Positions 1 to 8,124 of a DNA stretch of 64,000 nt are shown one piece after another (the stretch's first letter is position 1; each line of letters begins with the position of its first letter). The DNA lies in the NCBI RefSeq assembly GCF_007997225.1, contig NZ_VORM01000004.1, positions 186,001 to 250,000 of the forward strand, in the 5' to 3' direction. Source of the DNA: Subsaximicrobium wynnwilliamsii. Lineage in GTDB: Bacteria; Bacteroidota; Bacteroidia; Flavobacteriales; Flavobacteriaceae. Position numbers and translations under genes: made by a program. Below the pieces are notes generated by a model. That model saw nothing but the letters and a program-made list of their open reading frames with translations, was not told where the DNA came from and ran no database searches.

Positions 1-841
1 TTGGTGCAGTATCTTTGATAGAATCTTCAGTATTGCCGGTCATTGTCATCGCAGAGGCAAAATGGATGCGCCTTGAGTTGTACCTATCAAATCGTTTCGT
101 TAAAAAAGTATGGTATTGTCCGCTAATTTTTTCAATTTTTGATTCCGCCATCTCTATACCCGAATCAACGGCAAGACGGTATGCCAGAAATTCCCAAGAG
201 GCTTTATCGATAGTATCTGTTTTCGATGGGAATTTTGCTATCCATAGATTTTTTTGAGCGTCAAAAATATTGGCCTTTGGTCTTGCACCACCCAATGAAG
301 AACCGGGCGCAATTAGAACGGCAATCCATTTTCTGATTTCGTCATTTTGCTCATCACTTTCCAATTGTCTGGCCGCTTCCTGTAAATCGCCCAATGAAGA
401 CCAAGGTGGTGTAGGGGTATGGGCATCATTGTCTAAAAACGGTCCTTCCAAATCGGTTTTGAAGCGAAGGGCACCCATCCTGCTTTCATCGAAAACACCG
501 AGCAAATAATCAATTTCGTAAAGTGTTTTCTGTTTTTCGTCCTTTGCCCTGGCATCTTGTGCTGCCCTGCGCTTCATAAGTGTTTTCCCCCACGTATCTG
601 GCATACTATCCAAGAATATTCCAAAATTCTCTTTGTTTGTTGGATATTGTGGTCCAGAAAAGAATGCTATATCTGGGTCTAATATTCGTTGTGCATCGGT
701 TTTTAACCAATCTTTATCATACTCAAAACCGAATGCTTTTTTGCCTTTGGCAAAATGAGCGGAAAGTACGCCTACAAAGGTTGGCTTCTCTAAAGTTGCC
801 CAGTCTGCAAATACATATATATCAAATTTTCCTGTTGCCAT
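1..841 (-). CDS. hipA: HipA-like serine/threonine kinase toxin (partial)
   Basis: Reading the minus strand from ATG at 841 gives an open frame that runs off the left window edge, about 280 residues without its C-terminus. The N-terminus (MATGKFDIYVFADW...VGVLSAHF) matches the 'couple_hipA' domain. MGALRF and the Gly-rich stretch SSLGGARPKA are typical of HipA kinases, which phosphorylate glutamyl-tRNA synthetase or other targets and cause growth arrest. It starts 5 bases after the stop of a small HTH gene, the usual hipB-hipA order, so the two are probably one toxin-antitoxin operon. The kinase catalytic Asp region is outside the window, so activity cannot be judged. Confidence 0.85.
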   Translation of the reverse strand, partial: MATGKFDIYVFADWATLEKPTFVGVLSAHFAKGKKAFGFEYDKDWLKTDAQRILDPDIAFFSGPQYPTNKENFGIFLDSMPDTWGKTLMKRRAAQDARAKDEKQKTLYEIDYLLGVFDESRMGALRFKTDLEGPFLDNDAHTPTPPWSSLGDLQEAARQLESDEQNDEIRKWIAVLIAPGSSLGGARPKANIFDAQKNLWIAKFPSKTDTIDKASWEFLAYRLAVDSGIEMAESKIEKISGQYHTFLTKRFDRYNSRRIHFASAMTMTGNTEDSIKDTAP

Positions 842-846
842 ACCGC

Positions 847-1146
847 TTATAATAAATCAAGGTCTTGTAATTTTCTTCCAAATTCATCATCTACTGCCAG
901 CTTCAAAAAGTCGTCCTGAAGATTCAGCACCCTAAACACATTAAAATACAACCCTATGGAAACTGCTGGGTCGCCTTTTTCGATGCGATAAAGCGTAGCT
1001 CTATGTATGCCGGCACGTTCGGATACTTGTTCGGTCGTGAGTTTTCTTCTCTTACGCGCCAGTTTTATATTTTCCCCAATCTGTTCAAAAATCTTCTTGT
1101 ATTTTGGAAGAAGAATGGTTTTCTTAGAGTTCATAATGTTGCTCAT
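847..1146 (-). CDS. hipB: HipB-like XRE-family antitoxin/autorepressor
   Basis: A 99-residue protein with a Cro/CI-type helix-turn-helix at about residues 20-75 (KLARKRRKLTTEQVSERAGIHRATLYRIEKGDPAVSIG), followed by the tail DDEFGRKLQDLDLL usual in HipB partners of HipA. It should bind DNA upstream of its own operon and neutralise the kinase. Gene order and 5-bp spacing to hipA support the pairing. The ATG at 1146 is very close to the best -7 box (1153-1160). An in-frame ATG at 1134 (MNSKKTILL) would leave a short leader and may be the true start. Confidence 0.82.
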   Translation of the reverse strand: MSNIMNSKKTILLPKYKKIFEQIGENIKLARKRRKLTTEQVSERAGIHRATLYRIEKGDPAVSIGLYFNVFRVLNLQDDFLKLAVDDEFGRKLQDLDLL

Positions 1147-1152
1147 TTACGA

Positions 1153-1186
1153 CAAATATACAATTTTTGTTGTAAATTAGCGACAA
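1153..1186 (-). promoter_or_regulatory. Candidate hipBA promoter and operator
   Basis: On the minus strand TATATTTG (1160-1153) fits the Bacteroidetes -7 consensus TAnnTTTG, and a TTG lies upstream at 1186-1184, though the 23-base spacer is long. An inverted repeat with arms TACAA/TTGTA (1159-1174) overlaps the box and could be the HipB operator. The heptamers TGTCGCT and TGTCGTA flank it as an imperfect direct repeat. This is pattern matching only. Confidence 0.4.
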
Positions 1187-1202
1187 TTAAAGATTTGTAA
1201 TT

Positions 1203-1985
1203 GTGTATAGTATTTTTGACCAAGACCACGAGCTATCAATAAAAATGGGAATACCGAATGTATTTCGATTCCGTCCGCCCAATGTAAATACTTTAAGCGA
1301 GCTTAAAGAAAATTATATTTGGTTTTCAGATAGGGACTCACTTAATGATGAATTAGATTCTAATCCAGAATTTGTGAAATTGTCAACTAACCCTGAAGAG
1401 CAAAAGCTGCTTTATAATACAATTGCAGAGAATATTCTTGACCCAAAAACCAAAGCTTATTTTGATAAGAATATGGATGCAGATAGGCTTCAAGAATTTG
1501 CTTCAACCAAAATAAAACCATTTGTATCGAGTTTTGGGATAGCCTGCTTTACAATGTACCCAATGAATGAGAAACTATGGGACATCTATTCTGAAAATAA
1601 CAAGGGTATCTGCCTTCATTTTGACAGTAGTGATGACTCCTCTTTTTTTCATAATATTCTACCAATTCATTATGTCTCACGTATAAAAGAAAGAGAATAC
1701 AGCGCAATTTCACAACCCAATCACATCATTGACTTGTTCTATAAAAAAACCGAAAAATGGTCTTATGAAAAAGAACTTCGTCTGCTCAAAGAAGAAACTG
1801 GAAAGATTAAATTTAAGCCTTCGTCTTTACAAAATGTACTTATTGGCTGTGATGCCGAGCAAGACTTTATAAATACAGTAGTGGGTATCGTCAAAGACAA
1901 TTATAATAAAGTAAATATTTTTCAAGTAATTGAGCCAGTTTCGATAGGGAAATTATCTTATAAGCCGTTGTATATTCCTAAATAA
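1203..1985 (+). CDS. DUF2971 family protein
   Basis: About 260 residues. Family hallmarks are visible: VFRFRPPNVNTLSELKENYIWFSDRDSLND near the N-terminus, LWDIYSENNKGICLHFD in the middle and YEKELRLL near residue 190. DUF2971 proteins are soluble, of unknown activity, and are often found beside toxin-antitoxin or phage-defence genes. The longest frame starts with GTG at 1203; an ATG at 1245 (MGIPNVFRF) is the more conventional start and keeps the whole domain. It is divergent from hipBA and shares the 57-bp spacer, so one regulator could control both. Confidence 0.75.
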   Translation: MYSIFDQDHELSIKMGIPNVFRFRPPNVNTLSELKENYIWFSDRDSLNDELDSNPEFVKLSTNPEEQKLLYNTIAENILDPKTKAYFDKNMDADRLQEFASTKIKPFVSSFGIACFTMYPMNEKLWDIYSENNKGICLHFDSSDDSSFFHNILPIHYVSRIKEREYSAISQPNHIIDLFYKKTEKWSYEKELRLLKEETGKIKFKPSSLQNVLIGCDAEQDFINTVVGIVKDNYNKVNIFQVIEPVSIGKLSYKPLYIPK

Positions 1986-2001
1986 GAAATAAAATATTTG
2001 A

Positions 2002-2043
2002 CCACCTATTTGACCACCCATTACACCACCTATTGCACCACCT
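2002..2043. repeat. 12-bp tandem repeat, 3.5 units
   Basis: Units CCACCTATTTGA, CCACCCATTACA, CCACCTATTGCA and a half unit CCACCT follow directly, just after the DUF2971 stop. Read on the minus strand they encode a Gly-Gly tetrapeptide repeat (GGAIGGVMGGQIGGQI). Gly-rich repeats of this kind are known from linkers in ATP-binding/AlbA-type regulators of Bacteroidetes, but no gene body remains here. Confidence 0.6.
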
Positions 2044-2048
2044 CAAAT

Positions 2049-2170
2049 TCAATTGAAAATAGACTTCGCTTCTTCATAGACCCTTTCAAAATTAGCCGCT
2101 AAATCTGTCTGAGAAAAACTTGGTAAAATTCCTGTGATAATTTCATTCCCTGCAAGCACAAAGCGAATAT
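2049..2170 (-). pseudogene. Relic 3' end of a TraG/VirD4-like coupling-protein gene
   Basis: The minus strand, ending at the TGA at 2049-2051, reads ...FSQTDLAANFERVYEEAKSIFN*. This closely matches the last residues of the complete coupling protein at 21506 (FSPDDLAANFERVYDEARSIFK*). Only about 35-40 codons remain, cut off exactly where the chromate-transporter gene ends. The nucleotide sequences differ at many third positions, so this is not a recent copy of the intact gene but the scar of a different, related mobile element. Confidence 0.7.
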
Positions 2171-3292
2171 TTAAATAAAAGTCAATACATATCCAATGAT
2201 TGCTCCGCCCAAAACGATAAATGCACTATTCACTTTTTTGAAAACAAAGACCACGATTAAACTTGCCACGGCAATTAAAATGGTACGCCAATCGGTCAAG
2301 GTGTCTTTTGCCATTTCTACACAAACTGCGATTATTAAGGCAACCGCTGCGACATTTACTGCATCCAAAATCGCTCCTATGATTTTTGATTTGCGCATTT
2401 TGGGTATCAATGGATTTAATATCAGCACAAGAAGAAATGAAGGAAGGAAAATCCCCAAAGTTGCAACGATTGCACCCGTAATTCCATTCATTTGCCATCC
2501 TATGAAGGTTGCAGTAGATAAAACGGGTCCTGGCGTTATTTGTCCAACCGCAACTGCGTCAATCAAAGCTTGTCTTGTTAGCCATCCGTTGGCGACTAAT
2601 TCCGTGTCGAGAAAAGCAAATAACACGTAACCGCTACCGTAAAGTATTGCACCAACTTTTAAGAACGTCAAGAACATTTTTAATGTCCCAATTTTTGAAG
2701 GGTCGACTACCTGAAAAAGTAAAAGCGGAATAAAACTCTTTAAACTACGTGTATTTTTTTTAAAGAAATAGATAATCAAGCCAAGCAGACCACAACCAAA
2801 AAGAGCGATTATTTCGTTTACTCCGAATAAGCAGGCAACTAAAGTTATAACACCTAAAATTGCGAGTTCCGTATTTTTTACCGCTTTTTTTCCAAGTCGA
2901 AAAGCCGCCATTATGATGATTGCAATAACAGCTGGTTTTATGCCATATATAAAAGGCTCAACTTTTGGCAATTGTCCATACTGTTGGTAAAGCCAAGCAA
3001 AAATTGAAGTAATAACGACTGCTGGAAAAATAAAACAAAATCCTGCCACAAAAAGGCCTTTCCAACCTGCACGTTCGTGACCGCAATGCATTGTCATTTC
3101 GGTAGAATTTGGGCCTGGAATTAAATTGGTTGCACCCACAAGGTCGAGAAAGTGCTCTTGTGTCATCCACTTTCTTTTTTTTACAACTTCATCTTCCATC
3201 ATTGCGATGTGGGCTGCGGGACCGCCAAAAGCGATGCTTCCAAGCTTAAAAAACAATTTTGCTATTTCTATAAGTTCTTTCTTGTTTGACAT
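2171..3292 (-). CDS. chrA: Chromate efflux transporter, CHR family
   Basis: A 373-residue polytopic membrane protein made of two homologous halves, the long (bidomain) CHR layout. The N-terminal half shows the family signature FGGPAAHIAMMEDEVV (about residues 22-37) and GATNLIPGPNSTEM; the second half repeats the pattern (VGQITPGPVLSTATF). Characterised members expel chromate; others have unknown substrates. It stands alone on the minus strand with a 112-bp gap to the divergent lipoprotein gene. It ends directly at a relic of a mobilization gene, consistent with being element cargo. Assignment to the family is firm; chromate as substrate is inferred. Confidence 0.88.
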   Translation of the reverse strand: MSNKKELIEIAKLFFKLGSIAFGGPAAHIAMMEDEVVKKRKWMTQEHFLDLVGATNLIPGPNSTEMTMHCGHERAGWKGLFVAGFCFIFPAVVITSIFAWLYQQYGQLPKVEPFIYGIKPAVIAIIIMAAFRLGKKAVKNTELAILGVITLVACLFGVNEIIALFGCGLLGLIIYFFKKNTRSLKSFIPLLLFQVVDPSKIGTLKMFLTFLKVGAILYGSGYVLFAFLDTELVANGWLTRQALIDAVAVGQITPGPVLSTATFIGWQMNGITGAIVATLGIFLPSFLLVLILNPLIPKMRKSKIIGAILDAVNVAAVALIIAVCVEMAKDTLTDWRTILIAVASLIVVFVFKKVNSAFIVLGGAIIGYVLTFI

Positions 3293-3479
3293 AATCGTAA
3301 CGTTTTGAAAACGGTGTGCTATTTAATGCAAAACGAAGTTCAAAATATATAAATTTTAAATTTACTATGTTATGGTATCATTAATAATAGTGCCTTTGTG
3401 AAAAATGTATCAAATTGAAATTGCAATGGTTCAGCTTAAATTTCTTAATTTTGTTGTCAACATTAAAAATACAACGAAA

Positions 3480-3971
3480 ATGAAAAAATTGTTACTAATA
3501 CTATCAGTAACCGCAGTTATCTTTATAAGTTGCGACGACAAGAAAAAAGACCTTAGCGCACAATATGACACTTTGATGACAGAAAGTGATAAAATAGAAA
3601 TGGCGCACCAGAAATTTGAGGAAGTCCATAAAAGTATGATGGGCGAGCACCAAAAATTTTCAGAAGAAGTTGAAGGAATGGAAGTACAGGATTCTACACT
3701 TTTAGGGGATGTAGCCAAGCACGGTGTTATCCTTAAAAAGCACGATGCCATTATTGAAAGCCACGCCGCAATTATAGAAGGGCACAAAAAGTTAAAAACC
3801 GATTTTGACAACCTTAATGCGGTAGAGATGGAAGCTGAAATCAAACAGATGAAGAAAGACCACGATAAGATGATGGAAGAACACAGCTCTATGGAAGACG
3901 AGCACGAGATGATGATGAAAGAGCATAAAGACCTTAAAGAAAGAATGGTAGAAAATATGGAAGAACAGTAA
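3480..3971 (+). CDS. Coiled-coil lipoprotein, Met/His/Glu-rich
   Basis: The open frame extends to 3405, but ATG at 3480 gives a clean lipoprotein signal (MKKLLLILSVTAVIFISCDDKK), so the shorter start is preferred: 163 residues, mature from Cys18. The rest is a continuous acidic helix with heptads and many Met, His and Glu residues (HDKMMEEHSSMEDEHEMMMKEH), which should form a coiled coil and might bind metal ions at the cell envelope. Similar unnamed lipoproteins are common in Flavobacteria. It is a single gene followed by a strong terminator. Function unknown. Confidence 0.75.
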   Translation: MKKLLLILSVTAVIFISCDDKKKDLSAQYDTLMTESDKIEMAHQKFEEVHKSMMGEHQKFSEEVEGMEVQDSTLLGDVAKHGVILKKHDAIIESHAAIIEGHKKLKTDFDNLNAVEMEAEIKQMKKDHDKMMEEHSSMEDEHEMMMKEHKDLKERMVENMEEQ

Positions 3972-3998
3972 ATATCCGAAGCCATACCAAAACTAAAA

Positions 3999-4027
3999 AT
4001 CCGTGCTACAATGCACGGATTTTTTTT
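3999..4027 (+). terminator. Rho-independent terminator
   Basis: Perfect 8-bp stem ATCCGTGC/GCACGGAT (3999-4006 with 4013-4020), a six-base loop, then seven T residues. It lies 27 bases after the coiled-coil lipoprotein stop. An A-run before the stem may let it also serve the minus-strand gene ending at 4050. Confidence 0.85.
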
Positions 4028-4049
4028 GGTTGAAGAAATAAGCAATCTA

Positions 4050-4862
4050 TTATTCCTTAAGCATAACAGTTCGGGTTACCTCGTTAAACACGCCAGGTAT
4101 CAAATTCTCTTCAGCATCTAAAAGTTCAAGATTGATTGTTACCTCGCCTAACGGAAGACCTTTGATAACTTGCGGTGCCCACTCAGTTATCATAAACACT
4201 TCCCCGTTTATCGTAGCTCGTACCTTGTTTCCTTTCTCAGAAAGTGTAGTGTTGAGCACAAAAAAATCAAGCAGTAGGTTCTCTGTATCTTTACCCGCAT
4301 ACTCGCCTTTTGGGCGGCTGTAAATAAGCGTTGGGGCTTCCATATCCAAATCTTGGACATCTTTAGGGTCGCTACCCACCATCAATTTTTTGACAACTAC
4401 TGAATTATCGTTCTTGACAGATTCGTGGTACGAACGGCTCAAGAAGGCGACCAAATGATGCACCCCTTCTGGAATTTCTTTTTTGAAATTTGGCTCATAA
4501 TGTGCGGAATACGGCTGGTTATTCAAAATAAAATGGATGTGCTGCCCTTTACCTGAATTGGCTAATCGGTCAGCGTTTTTGGATTCGGTCTGCGCGCCTA
4601 ATTCATAATTGTTTACGTCGAAGGCAAAATCCACTTCTCCCGCTTTGCTTATTTTCATTTCTACGGATTTCATCATTTTAAGTGAAGCATCTGCATATTC
4701 AGGCGAGCCTTCCAATTTTTCAATGGTGATAGATGACGCTTCAGAAATAATTTCACTCTCGGTGGCCATTGGACTTTTAACATCCTTCTTCTTTGGTTCT
4801 TTACAGCCTATCGCCATTAGCAAAGTTACGGCCGCTAAACTTAGCATTTTTGTTTTACTCAT
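4050..4862 (-). CDS. Lipoprotein of unknown function
   Basis: The frame could begin at 4904, but ATG at 4862 gives a good lipoprotein signal (MSKTKMLSLAAVTLLMAIGCKEPKKK), leaving 270 residues. The middle has a His-rich segment (GKGQHIHFILNNQPYSAHYEP followed by EGVHHLVAFLSRSYHES). The C-terminus reads like a beta-sandwich (VRATINGEVFMITEWAPQVIKGLPLGEVTINLELLD). Similar flavobacterial proteins are sometimes labelled 'phosphopeptide-binding', without clear support. It follows the DUF5829 gene on the same strand across a 107-bp gap. The His cluster may bind a metal; this is inference. Confidence 0.65.
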   Translation of the reverse strand: MSKTKMLSLAAVTLLMAIGCKEPKKKDVKSPMATESEIISEASSITIEKLEGSPEYADASLKMMKSVEMKISKAGEVDFAFDVNNYELGAQTESKNADRLANSGKGQHIHFILNNQPYSAHYEPNFKKEIPEGVHHLVAFLSRSYHESVKNDNSVVVKKLMVGSDPKDVQDLDMEAPTLIYSRPKGEYAGKDTENLLLDFFVLNTTLSEKGNKVRATINGEVFMITEWAPQVIKGLPLGEVTINLELLDAEENLIPGVFNEVTRTVMLKE

Positions 4863-4969
4863 TGTTGAATGTTTTATTGGGTATTCTTGAATCTTTGATT
4901 TCATTGTTTTGTTTTTTAAGATTAATTATTCGTTTCCTAGATTAAATAAGACTTTATTGATATCAGGTA

Positions 4970-5899
4970 TTACCTAAAAGTCCATAGGGATTTCTTCCCT
5001 TCTGTTTTAATGGTTATAGCCCCAATTTCTATCGTTCTATTGTCCTCCTGATTAAGAGTGGTTTCCATCTGAATAATTTCACTCTTCCCTTTATATTGTG
5101 ACAAAATGAGTTTAATGTAAATATCTCCAACTTTAAATATGAGGTCATCCCCTTCTTTTTTTTCGAGGGAACAGCCCAACAATTCCAATTCTTTGGCGAA
5201 GCGGTAATGGTCTGCCAGATTACAATTCAACGTAATGGACACCACATTTTTAAATAATTTTTCTGGAACATAAGCCTTTTTTAAGAAATCTTCCCGATTG
5301 TAGTTATCCCGCTTTTCTCCATCTATAGCCTCCAAAAATTCAGGATTATAATAGGAATACCAAGTATATAGATTGGTTTTCATCCCAACGGTATAAAAAG
5401 CTTTGTACCAAGTGTGTTTTTTATCTTTTATGGTAAAAGAAGCTGTGTCTGAAGCACGTAAAAACTTCGTATTATCTTCTTTAAGTTCTAGGCTGTTATT
5501 TATGGAAAACGGTTTTTGCCCGCCCAATGAAAAACCAATGCCTATCTGGTCCACAGGTTCTTTAAAGCTATTGTTGGGGCGTAAAATTTCCAGATAATGG
5601 GTTTCGCCACGCAAATAGATAGCATTTACGGTATCATTTATTTCATTAAAGTCGGGCATACCGCTATCCAACCCTGCATACGATTCCTTCAAAAATGCAT
5701 TTGAGCGGAATTGTGAATAAGTACTGCTGTCCAAAACAATATAAAAATGGTTGAAAAGCACATTGTTTGGGTTTTTGTTGAACATTGCTTGTATTTTATC
5801 TTTATCAATCAAGGGCTCTTCGGGCATTTTCTTTTGCTCTTTACAGCCTGCTAAAAAGATAATAACCAAAAAAGTAACTTGTATATATTTTGTCTTCAT
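4970..5899 (-). CDS. DUF5829 family lipoprotein
   Basis: 309 residues with a lipobox (MKTKYIQVTFLVIIFLAGCKE). The block NHFYIVLDSSTYSQFRSNAFLKESY and the later AIYLRGETHYLEILRP are typical of the DUF5829 family, which recalls glyoxalase/dioxygenase-like folds, although no metal site can be assigned by eye. Its start codon follows the stop of the upstream DUF5916 gene with no gap (5900/5899), so the two are one transcript and probably translationally coupled. Role unknown; presumably attached to the outer membrane. Confidence 0.72.
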   Translation of the reverse strand: MKTKYIQVTFLVIIFLAGCKEQKKMPEEPLIDKDKIQAMFNKNPNNVLFNHFYIVLDSSTYSQFRSNAFLKESYAGLDSGMPDFNEINDTVNAIYLRGETHYLEILRPNNSFKEPVDQIGIGFSLGGQKPFSINNSLELKEDNTKFLRASDTASFTIKDKKHTWYKAFYTVGMKTNLYTWYSYYNPEFLEAIDGEKRDNYNREDFLKKAYVPEKLFKNVVSITLNCNLADHYRFAKELELLGCSLEKKEGDDLIFKVGDIYIKLILSQYKGKSEIIQMETTLNQEDNRTIEIGAITIKTEGKKSLWTFR

Positions 5900-8107
5900 C
5901 TAAAACTGTTTTAAAAAAGTGATTTTGCTGATGAATTGGGTGTTTCTTTGTATCGGGTCAAAAGCATCGGTTTGTGTATCATTGAATACCAAATAAATAA
6001 ATGATAACGGCATATATTCCCAACTATAGCGAACATTCCAACGACCTTGTTCATCAAAACTGTTGTACTGGTAAAAAGTGGAAAGTTGTACTTTTGGATT
6101 GAGTGCCAAGCGAAGGCTTGCGGTGTAGAGGTCGGTTTCTAAATCTGCATCTAAAATCCCTATATTTTTTAACGTGTTATGCTCATAGCTTCCAGACAAA
6201 GCGATATGAGGTATAGGTGCATAACGCAACCCAGCTTCAACCGTGTTTAAACTCCCATCATAAAAGTTACCAAATCTATATTTCATTGAAGCTGAAAGCT
6301 TCTTTGACTGGTCGGTATTGTAGCTCAATAAATAACGGGTGTACCTATAATTACCTTGTGCAATCGCTAACCCTAAAGGGGAAAAATCAAAATTGATGTT
6401 CTGCCACGTAGGTGTGAGGGAAGCTTGGACAAAGCTGTTGTCCTTGAACCAAGTAAAAATTGGAAAAATGTTGATGCTTGCCTGCTGAAAGTTCTCGGGA
6501 TTTTCAAAATCGTGATAAAAGTCCACAAAAACACCAGGGTCCCAACGGCGAATCCATTTTATCTTTTCGGGACGCCAAATGTAATAACCCCCAGGATTGT
6601 GCTGTATGACATCGTTTTGGAATACAAAACCTGTTCCTGACAAATAGTCGCGGCTTACAAAATTTGTTAACCAGCCTGCATAAAAGTTATTGGCTTGATA
6701 GCCTGCAAATACCTTTCCGGCAATTCCCTTGATATTTGTTGCCTCGTCATAAGAACCACTTCCCAGATATTCAAGGGTCAGTTCGTTTTTTGGGCGTATG
6801 AGACCGTCAACTGTCAATGTAGTATTATTGGCGCGGTCAAGTCCTAATTCTGAAAACGACTCATCCAAACGGTGGGTTAGCATCACACCTACATTGTTTT
6901 CCTTGCCGTAATTTTGAGCATATCTAAATATCCCAAAATTTGCCGCTGCTGAATTATCGGTTTCCCGCTGATGCACATAGAGTCCAGCAAGTGTTCGGTT
7001 TTCGTCCTTATCCGTAAAGCGTGCTCCCACGTCTAAAGGTGCCGGTTCAGCGTTAAAACCTCCTTGAAGACCAATGCGCCTGCTAAAAAAAGGCACTACG
7101 GCAAAATCTGATGCGCCGGCCCATATCCCAGAATTTTCAAGAAAGAACTGTCGTCTTTCAGGAAAGAAAATATTGAAACGTTCGAGGTTATTTACCGCTC
7201 GGTCCACATCTGCCTGTGCAAAATCGGTATTGATGGTCAGGTCTAAAACAGCATTAGGATTGATTGCCCATTTCACGTCTCCACCCACTTTAAGCTGGTT
7301 ATCCGAAGCGGTAACTGCATCGCCACTTTTGGATTCGTCGAATTGATAAAGGGAATACGGTTCTATACGTATGTTTGCTGATGGTTCAGGAACTTCAAGT
7401 CCTGTGAGCTTTGCCGCATAGGTCATTCGGTATGGGGAATATGCCTGTGGGATAGCTGGAAAAACGGTCTGTTCGTACTCTCTACGTGCCAAACGGAACA
7501 TCGTCAATCCCCATTCCACGGGTTTGCCATCTTCTGGTTTGTCATATCGCAAAGATTTAAACGGAATAGCAAACTCGGCATAGTAACCGTCCTCTGTGCG
7601 GGTTGTTTTTACAAACCAAAGTGCGTTCCAATCGTTATCTGTATTATTGTCGTTAAAAATCTGTGCATCACGCTGGTTGCCATAGGGTGTTGTTTGGAAA
7701 GATACTGCGTATTGTTTGGTGTTCTGTGCATCGAGCTGTATGGCAATGATGTCGTTTTCCCCAAATAGGAAATCACGTCGCAAGTCTTGCACCCGTATTC
7801 CTTTTAAACCAACTGAATCTTTACAAAAAGCACCAACGTACAAGTTTTTATCATCGTAAAGAAAGCGCACTTCTGTTTTGTACTTGTTCGCTCCTCCTTG
7901 GTTGGGTTCTATCCGAAAGAAGTCATCCGTTATTGGGGCATTTTCCCAATCAGTTTCATCGAGAATACCGTCTATTTTGATACTAGATGTTGCCTTTATG
8001 ACCGTTACTTCCAAAGGGGTTTGTGGTGGTGGGAAGTTTGCAGTTTCTTGGGCATACACCACACTATAACAGGCAAGAAAAATAAACAAGACGATATGTT
8101 CTTTCAT
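5900..8107 (-). CDS. DUF5916 outer-membrane protein with CBM9-like domain
   Basis: 735 residues with a signal peptide (MKEHIVLFIFLACYSVVYAQ). Residues about 30-230 match a family-9 carbohydrate-binding-like domain (IKIDGILDETDWENAPITDDFFRIEP, then VRFLYDDKNLYVGAFCKDS). The remainder is the DUF5916 beta-barrel-like region (FFPERRQFFLENSGIW is its hallmark), ending in a terminal aromatic residue (KITFLKQF) usual for outer-membrane proteins. Such proteins are frequent in Bacteroidetes; their substrate is not known. It lies 17 bp after the upstream hypothetical gene and directly before the DUF5829 lipoprotein gene, forming a gene set 9135 to 4970. Confidence 0.8.
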   Translation of the reverse strand: MKEHIVLFIFLACYSVVYAQETANFPPPQTPLEVTVIKATSSIKIDGILDETDWENAPITDDFFRIEPNQGGANKYKTEVRFLYDDKNLYVGAFCKDSVGLKGIRVQDLRRDFLFGENDIIAIQLDAQNTKQYAVSFQTTPYGNQRDAQIFNDNNTDNDWNALWFVKTTRTEDGYYAEFAIPFKSLRYDKPEDGKPVEWGLTMFRLARREYEQTVFPAIPQAYSPYRMTYAAKLTGLEVPEPSANIRIEPYSLYQFDESKSGDAVTASDNQLKVGGDVKWAINPNAVLDLTINTDFAQADVDRAVNNLERFNIFFPERRQFFLENSGIWAGASDFAVVPFFSRRIGLQGGFNAEPAPLDVGARFTDKDENRTLAGLYVHQRETDNSAAANFGIFRYAQNYGKENNVGVMLTHRLDESFSELGLDRANNTTLTVDGLIRPKNELTLEYLGSGSYDEATNIKGIAGKVFAGYQANNFYAGWLTNFVSRDYLSGTGFVFQNDVIQHNPGGYYIWRPEKIKWIRRWDPGVFVDFYHDFENPENFQQASINIFPIFTWFKDNSFVQASLTPTWQNINFDFSPLGLAIAQGNYRYTRYLLSYNTDQSKKLSASMKYRFGNFYDGSLNTVEAGLRYAPIPHIALSGSYEHNTLKNIGILDADLETDLYTASLRLALNPKVQLSTFYQYNSFDEQGRWNVRYSWEYMPLSFIYLVFNDTQTDAFDPIQRNTQFISKITFLKQF

Positions 8108-8124
8108 CGGGTCATCCTTTTAAA

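Noticed and set aside
2196-2630. 144-codon plus-strand frame opposite the chromate transporter
   Set aside because: Shadow of the real minus-strand gene, which has clear CHR motifs.
3431-4045. 204-codon minus frame opposite the coiled-coil lipoprotein
   Set aside because: Ser/Ile/Leu-rich antisense of a Glu/Lys/Met-rich gene; the lipoprotein has a lipobox and terminator.
5900-8107. TonB receptor
   Set aside because: No plug domain; CBM9-like start and DUF5916 hallmark instead.
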